Positions 60,000-64,000 of a stretch of 64,000 nt of DNA are shown here, in pieces (the stretch's first letter is position 1; the number at the start of each line of letters is the position of its first letter). The stretch lies in assembly GCA_020849855.1 (NCBI GenBank), contig JADZFO010000015.1, positions 1 through 64,000 of the forward strand, given 5' to 3'. Source of the stretch: a bacterium. Its GTDB lineage: Bacteria; 4484-113; JAFGCY01. The translations under genes were made by a program, and so were the position numbers. The notes beneath the pieces are model-generated. The model had not been told where the DNA came from. It did no database searches and worked only from the letters and a program-made list of their open reading frames with translations.

Positions 60000-61510
60000 T
60001 GCGCGAGCTTTTGGCCCGCCCGGGCCATGAACTGCTGGACCTGATTGAAGATCGCGAGGTCCATCCCTACGAGCTGAGCCTGGAACAGGCCCGACTGTCA
60101 CACGAGCTGGACAGCCAACTGGACAGTTTCACGGTGTGGAACGATCTGGAGTCCAGAGGACCGCTGCCCTATACGCCGCAGCAGGACGGCATCCGGCGTT
60201 TCAGCCAGCTGCCTTATGCCGCCAAGGACGTCTTTTGCACAAGCGGGCTGCAGACCACAGCCGGCAGCCGCATCCTGAAGGGCTATATCCCTCCTTTCAA
60301 CAGCACGCTGGTGGACCTGCTTGAGCGCAGTGGCAGCTATCTGCTGGGCAAGACCAACATGGACGAATTCGCCATGGGCTCCAGCGGCGAGACCTGCGCC
60401 TATGGCCACAGCCGCAACCCCTGGCATCTGGACTATGTGCCGGGCGGCAGCAGCAGCGGATCCGTCAGTTCGGTGGCGGGCTGCCAGGCGGTCATGGCTC
60501 TGGGAACGGATACTGGCGGCAGCGTGCGCCAGCCGGCCAGCTTCTGTGGAGTAGTGGGCTTCCGTCCGACCTATGGCCAGCTCAGCCGTTATGGCATGGT
60601 GGCCTACTCATCGTCCTGCGACCAGGCCGCGGTGTTCACCCGCTGCAGCCTGGACTGCGCACTGGCCATGAACACGCTCTCGCAGCCGGACCCACAGGAC
60701 AGCACCTGCCACCCGAGCTCCAGCGGCGATTACTTCGAATTCGCCCGGCGCGAGGTGCACTGGGAGAAGCTGCGGGTCGGCGTGATCCGCGAGTTCACCG
60801 ACCCCGGCCGGATAGACGCGCCAGTGCTGGCCAACTATCGCGCCAGCCTGGACAAGCTGGCGGCTGCCGGGACGCAGATCGTGGAGCTGGACTTCCCGCT
60901 GGCGGACTATTGCCTTCCGGCTTATTACATCATTACAGCAGCAGAGTGCAGCAGCAACCTGGCGCGCTATGACGGCATCCGCTATGGCCCGGCTTCCGGG
61001 CAGGACGAGCTGCTGGCGCGTTATGTTGAGACGCGCGGCGCCGGCTTCGGCGCCGAGGTCAAGCGCCGTATCCTGCTGGGCACCTATGTGCTCAGCAAGG
61101 GTTACCAGGATTCCTACTATGACCGGGCCAGGCGCCTGCGCCGGGATATCCGCGACCAGCTGCTGAGCTGGTTTGAGTCGGTGGACATCATTGCGACGCC
61201 AACTTCGCCGACTCTGGCCTTCCCCTTTGGCGCGCGCAACGAGGACCCGGTGCGGATGTACATCGCCGACCTCTGCACCGTCTTCGTGAACCTCGCGGGC
61301 ACGGCGGGAATCAGCGTGCCCAACGGCTTTGGCAGCGATACTGCGCCGGATGGCAGCACGGTGCAGTTGCCCACCGGACTGCAGCTTGTCTGCGCCCCCT
61401 GGAGCGACGAGCTGCTGCTGAGAGTTGCACATAATTTTGAGCTGCTAAGCGGATGGCGCTACACTCCGCCGCAGTGGATAGCAAAAAAGCTGGGGATTCA
61501 GGCCAAGTGA
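59999..61510 (+). CDS. gatA: Asp/Glu-tRNA amidotransferase subunit A
   Basis: GatA is the amidase-signature subunit that releases ammonia from glutamine for tRNA amidation. The Ser-cisSer-Lys triad is visible: Lys in LPYAAKDVFCTSGLQTTAGS (~78), cisSer in VPGGSSSGSVSSVAG (~150) and nucleophile Ser in ALGTDTGGSVRQPASFCGVV (~178). Further matches: LGKTNMDEFAMGSSGETCAY (~118) and YGQLSRYGMVAYSSSCDQ. Length 503 residues. gatB does not follow; a glycosyltransferase gene overlaps the stop codon as GTGA. Confidence 0.96.
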   Translation: MRELLARPGHELLDLIEDREVHPYELSLEQARLSHELDSQLDSFTVWNDLESRGPLPYTPQQDGIRRFSQLPYAAKDVFCTSGLQTTAGSRILKGYIPPFNSTLVDLLERSGSYLLGKTNMDEFAMGSSGETCAYGHSRNPWHLDYVPGGSSSGSVSSVAGCQAVMALGTDTGGSVRQPASFCGVVGFRPTYGQLSRYGMVAYSSSCDQAAVFTRCSLDCALAMNTLSQPDPQDSTCHPSSSGDYFEFARREVHWEKLRVGVIREFTDPGRIDAPVLANYRASLDKLAAAGTQIVELDFPLADYCLPAYYIITAAECSSNLARYDGIRYGPASGQDELLARYVETRGAGFGAEVKRRILLGTYVLSKGYQDSYYDRARRLRRDIRDQLLSWFESVDIIATPTSPTLAFPFGARNEDPVRMYIADLCTVFVNLAGTAGISVPNGFGSDTAPDGSTVQLPTGLQLVCAPWSDELLLRVAHNFELLSGWRYTPPQWIAKKLGIQAK

Positions 61511-62244
61511 GCAGAGAAGTGCTGCACAGGGGGGAAGAGGAACAGGCTGACAGCGCCAAGGCGCAGCAGCCGTCCCGCCCCGCTCTGCGGCAGGCTGTCT
61601 GCTGCATCATTCCGGCCTATGAAGAGGCCGGCCGCGTGGCCAAGGTTGTCGAGCTGGCCCTGGTAAGCGGGCTTTTCGACGAAGTTGTTGTGGTTGATGA
61701 CGCCAGCCGGGACCGCACCGGCCGCGAGGCTGAGCAGGCCGGCGCGCGCGTACTGCGCCACAGCGAGAACCAGGGTAAGGCTGCCGCACTGCGCACCGGC
61801 ATGCAGGCCACCAGCGCACCGGTGCTTTGCCTGCTGGATGCCGACCTGGTCAATGTGAACGCCGGGCACCTGCATGCGTTGATTGAGCCCGTGCTCAGCG
61901 GGCGGCAGCGCTCGGTTATCGCGGTCTTCCGCGGCGGAGGCCTGAAGCCGACCACCCTGGCCCAGCAGATTGCGCCCATGATCAGCGGCCAGCGCTGCCT
62001 GCTGCGCGAGCTGCTGGACGACTTTGAGGACTGGGACAGCGGCTACGGTGTGGAGACCGCCCTAAATGCCCACCTGAAGACCAAGGGTGTGGAGCAGGTG
62101 ATGGTGGAGTGGTACGGCGCCTCGCACATCATGAAGGAGCAGAAGCGCGGCCTGCTGCTTGGCGCGGCCATGCGCACGAAGATGTTCTTTGAGATCACAG
62201 TGGCCTGGTTCAAAGCGCGCATCGGCGGCTTTTTGAGCATATAA
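61507..62244 (+). CDS. family 2 glycosyltransferase
   Basis: About 245 residues with a GT-A fold: AVCCIIPAYEEAGRVAKVVE (~32), VVVVDDASRDRTGREAEQAG (~58), GKAAALRTGMQATSAPVLCL (~85) and the metal-binding LLDADLVNVN (DAD, ~105). The C-terminal half (GYGVETALNAHL, MVEWYGASHIMKEQKRG) resembles small soluble GT2 enzymes such as dolichol-phosphate-mannose or glucosyl-phosphoglycerate synthase relatives; donor and acceptor are unknown. GTG 61507 overlaps the gatA stop (GTGA), implying coupling. Confidence 0.88.
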   Translation: MSREVLHRGEEEQADSAKAQQPSRPALRQAVCCIIPAYEEAGRVAKVVELALVSGLFDEVVVVDDASRDRTGREAEQAGARVLRHSENQGKAAALRTGMQATSAPVLCLLDADLVNVNAGHLHALIEPVLSGRQRSVIAVFRGGGLKPTTLAQQIAPMISGQRCLLRELLDDFEDWDSGYGVETALNAHLKTKGVEQVMVEWYGASHIMKEQKRGLLLGAAMRTKMFFEITVAWFKARIGGFLSI

Positions 62245-62245
62245 T
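62240..62245 (+). promoter_or_regulatory. -10 box TATAAT directly upstream of nadE
   Basis: Perfect TATAAT ending 6 nt before ATG 62252, overlapping the end of the glycosyltransferase gene. No ribosome binding site fits between, so the nadE mRNA should be leaderless. Confidence 0.65.
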
Positions 62246-62251
62246 CGCCCC

Positions 62252-63943
62252 ATGCGCATCGGCCTCGCGCAGCTGAATACCACCGTTGGCGACCTTGAAG
62301 GCAATGCGCGCCGCATACTTTCGGCCGCCGCCAGCGCCAAATCCGCCGGCTGCGAGCTGCTGGTCACGCCGGAACTGGCAAGCTGCGGCTATCCGCCCCA
62401 GGACCTGCTGCTCAAGCCGCACTTCGTCGCTGAACAACTGCGGGTGCTGCATGAGACGATCCTGCCCGCGCTGCCTATCGCCGCGCTGATTGGCTATGTC
62501 GACCAGGCTGATGATGGCTTTAAGGAAGACCAGATACGCGGCAGCCTGCACAATGCAGCCCTGCTCGCCGGTCCCGGAATAAAGGTGCAGAAGGTGCGCA
62601 AGACCCTGCTGCCAACTTACGACGTCTTTGATGAGTGGCGCTACTTCGCGCCCGGACACTGCGGCGAGAACCAGCCGCTGGACTTCCGGGGGCTGCGGCT
62701 TGGCGTGACGATCTGCGAGGACCTCTGGGACGAGGGCTATGCCTGCAAGGTGGCCCCGCAGCTTAAGGCTGCCGGCGCGCAGATCCTGATCAATCTCAGC
62801 TCTTCGCCATATCACTACCGCAAGGGCGAAATCCGGCATGCCCTGATGCGGCGGCATGCGCTGCAAAGCCAGTTGCCGCTGCTGTACTGCAACCTTGTGG
62901 GCGCGCAGGATGAGCTGATCTTCGACGGCCAGTCGCTGTGCTACGGCGCTGACGGCGAGCTGGTGGCGCAGGGTGCGCAGTTTGCCGAGGACCTGCTTGT
63001 GCTTGACTGGGACGAAAGCAGCGGCGCCCTCAGCCTGGTAAGCACTGCGGAGCAGCCGGCGGCGCTGCAGGGTGCTGATGAGGACCCGGAAGGTATGAGC
63101 GAGCTGTTCAGCGCCCTGTGTCTGGGTATCCGGGACTACTTTCAGAAGGTCGGCTTCAGCAAGGCCGTACTGGGCCTGTCCGGCGGTATCGACAGCGCGC
63201 TGTGCGCCTGTCTGGCCGCCGAGGCCCTGGGCCGCGAAGCGGTGATTGGCGTTGGCATGCCCTCCAGCTTTAATGCCGGCTATAGCCTGGATGACGCCCG
63301 GGAGCTGGCTGCCAATCTGGGTATCGAGTTCCATGTTTTGCCGATAGAGCAGAGCGTCCAGCTGGCCATGGCCCGCTTTCGCGCGGAGTTTGGCGAGTAC
63401 CACGAGGCCGTAACCGTGGAAAACCTGCAGGCGCGCGAGCGCGGCAAGATCCTGATGGAAATATCCAACGACCGGCGTGCGCTGGTGATATCCACCGGCA
63501 ACAAGACTGAGTATGCGCTGGGCTATACGACGCTTTACGGCGACATGTGCGGCGGCCTGGCGGTGCTGGGCGATGTGGCCAAGCCAGCGGTCTACGCGCT
63601 GTCCTACTGGTACAACGAGCACAGGCGCCTGCGTGGCGGGCCTGAAAACTGCATCCCCCAGCGCAGCCTGACCCGGCCGCCCTCGGCTGAACTGCGCAGC
63701 GGGCAGGTAGACCCCTTTGATTACAGCCGTATCAGCCCGCTGACCGATCTGGTTGTCGAGGAGCATCTCTCGCGCTCAGAGCTGCTGGAGAGGGGCTACA
63801 CGGCTGAAGAGGTCGATCGCGTTTTGCTGCTGGTGCGGATCAGCGAATACAAGCGCTGGCAGGCCCCGCCGATTCTGCGGGTCACTGAAAAGGCCTTTGG
63901 CATCGGCCGCCGCATGCCGCTGGTCAACAAGTACAAAGAGTAG
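62252..63943 (+). CDS. nadE: glutamine-dependent NAD+ synthetase
   Basis: A two-domain NAD+ synthetase of 563 residues that amidates nicotinate adenine dinucleotide using glutamine. The N-terminal CN-hydrolase glutaminase domain shows its triad: Glu in LVTPELASCGYPPQD (~44), Lys in VRKTLLPTYDVFDEWRYF (~115) and Cys in LGVTICEDLWDEG (~157). The C-terminal synthetase domain has the PP-loop VLGLSGGIDSALCACLAAEA (~310), STGNKTEYALGYTTLYGD (~415) and PPSAELRSGQVDPFDY. Both domains are complete. Confidence 0.97.
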   Translation: MRIGLAQLNTTVGDLEGNARRILSAAASAKSAGCELLVTPELASCGYPPQDLLLKPHFVAEQLRVLHETILPALPIAALIGYVDQADDGFKEDQIRGSLHNAALLAGPGIKVQKVRKTLLPTYDVFDEWRYFAPGHCGENQPLDFRGLRLGVTICEDLWDEGYACKVAPQLKAAGAQILINLSSSPYHYRKGEIRHALMRRHALQSQLPLLYCNLVGAQDELIFDGQSLCYGADGELVAQGAQFAEDLLVLDWDESSGALSLVSTAEQPAALQGADEDPEGMSELFSALCLGIRDYFQKVGFSKAVLGLSGGIDSALCACLAAEALGREAVIGVGMPSSFNAGYSLDDARELAANLGIEFHVLPIEQSVQLAMARFRAEFGEYHEAVTVENLQARERGKILMEISNDRRALVISTGNKTEYALGYTTLYGDMCGGLAVLGDVAKPAVYALSYWYNEHRRLRGGPENCIPQRSLTRPPSAELRSGQVDPFDYSRISPLTDLVVEEHLSRSELLERGYTAEEVDRVLLLVRISEYKRWQAPPILRVTEKAFGIGRRMPLVNKYKE

Positions 63944-63952
63944 GGCGGGGGG

Positions 63953-64000
63953 ATGCTGCAGTACCTTACGACAACCTTTATCGCCGGCATCCTGGCCCTG
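63953..64000 (+). CDS. start of a gene cut by the window edge, probable membrane protein
   Basis: ATG 63953 follows a GGGCGGGGGG ribosome-binding-like stretch 9 nt after the nadE stop. The 16 visible residues (MLQYLTTTFIAGILAL) are hydrophobic, suggesting a signal peptide or membrane segment. Too short to identify. Confidence 0.45.
   Translation, partial: MLQYLTTTFIAGILAL

Overview
This window is a gene-dense, high-G+C bacterial chromosome segment made almost entirely of housekeeping genes. Several markers (SepF next to FtsA/FtsZ, RNase J, RqcH/NFACT, a PgpH-type 7TM-HD phosphodiesterase with PhoH, monofunctional aspartokinase) are common in Terrabacteria-type lineages (Firmicutes, Armatimonadota, Deinococcota, Actinobacteria-like groups). 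Lipoproteins with lipoboxes, an FG-GAP/ASPIC-UnbV secreted protein and a large TIG/PKD lipoprotein fit a deep-branching, probably uncultivated free-living bacterium. I cannot name the phylum from sequence alone. No rRNA, tRNA, CRISPR array or prophage was seen.

Layout. 1-3 kb: a lower-G+C accessory patch on the minus strand (a strikingly Cys-rich protein and a small 3-TM protein) ending in an array of palindromic repeats. 3-14 kb: a TraR/DksA-like regulator, secA, an orphan low-G+C gene, a DUF4127 protein, an isoaspartyl peptidase/asparaginase, a pyrimidine-nucleoside phosphorylase and a Cache-HAMP membrane sensor. 14-24 kb: murC, ddl, ftsQ, ftsA, ftsZ, yggS, sepF, then rnj; this is the 3' part of a division/cell-wall cluster. 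24-29 kb: folK, an M42 peptidase, rqcH, two mini-proteins and aspartokinase. 29-33 kb: small membrane proteins, a RAYT-type transposase flanked by perfect inverted palindromes, an ELM1-like protein and a CPBP protease. 33-44 kb: MoxR ATPase, PhoX-like lipoprotein, hydrolase, GxxExxY protein, trmFO, the threonine-to-glycine pair tdh/kbl, and a TIG/PKD lipoprotein. 45-64 kb: infC-rpmI-rplT, an ASPIC/UnbV protein, the 7TM-HD/phoH pair, purH, gcvT, a lytic transglycosylase, coaE, rpsA, gatCA, a glycosyltransferase and nadE.

Two window-wide patterns matter most. (1) A family of short hairpin repeats is scattered between and inside genes. The paired arms differ from copy to copy while pairing, a short AA/TT-type loop and a tail (GCGCTCC/GCGTTCCC or CCCCTACAG) are kept. 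Copies sit on stop codons, inside reading frames, and as inverted pairs around the RAYT gene and around a low-G+C orphan gene. (2) Many genes on both strands have a -10 box (TATAAT, TACAAT, TAGAAT, TATACT) ending only 6-11 nt before the start codon, which predicts leaderless or nearly leaderless mRNAs; several start codons below were chosen on this basis. infC appears to start at AUA.
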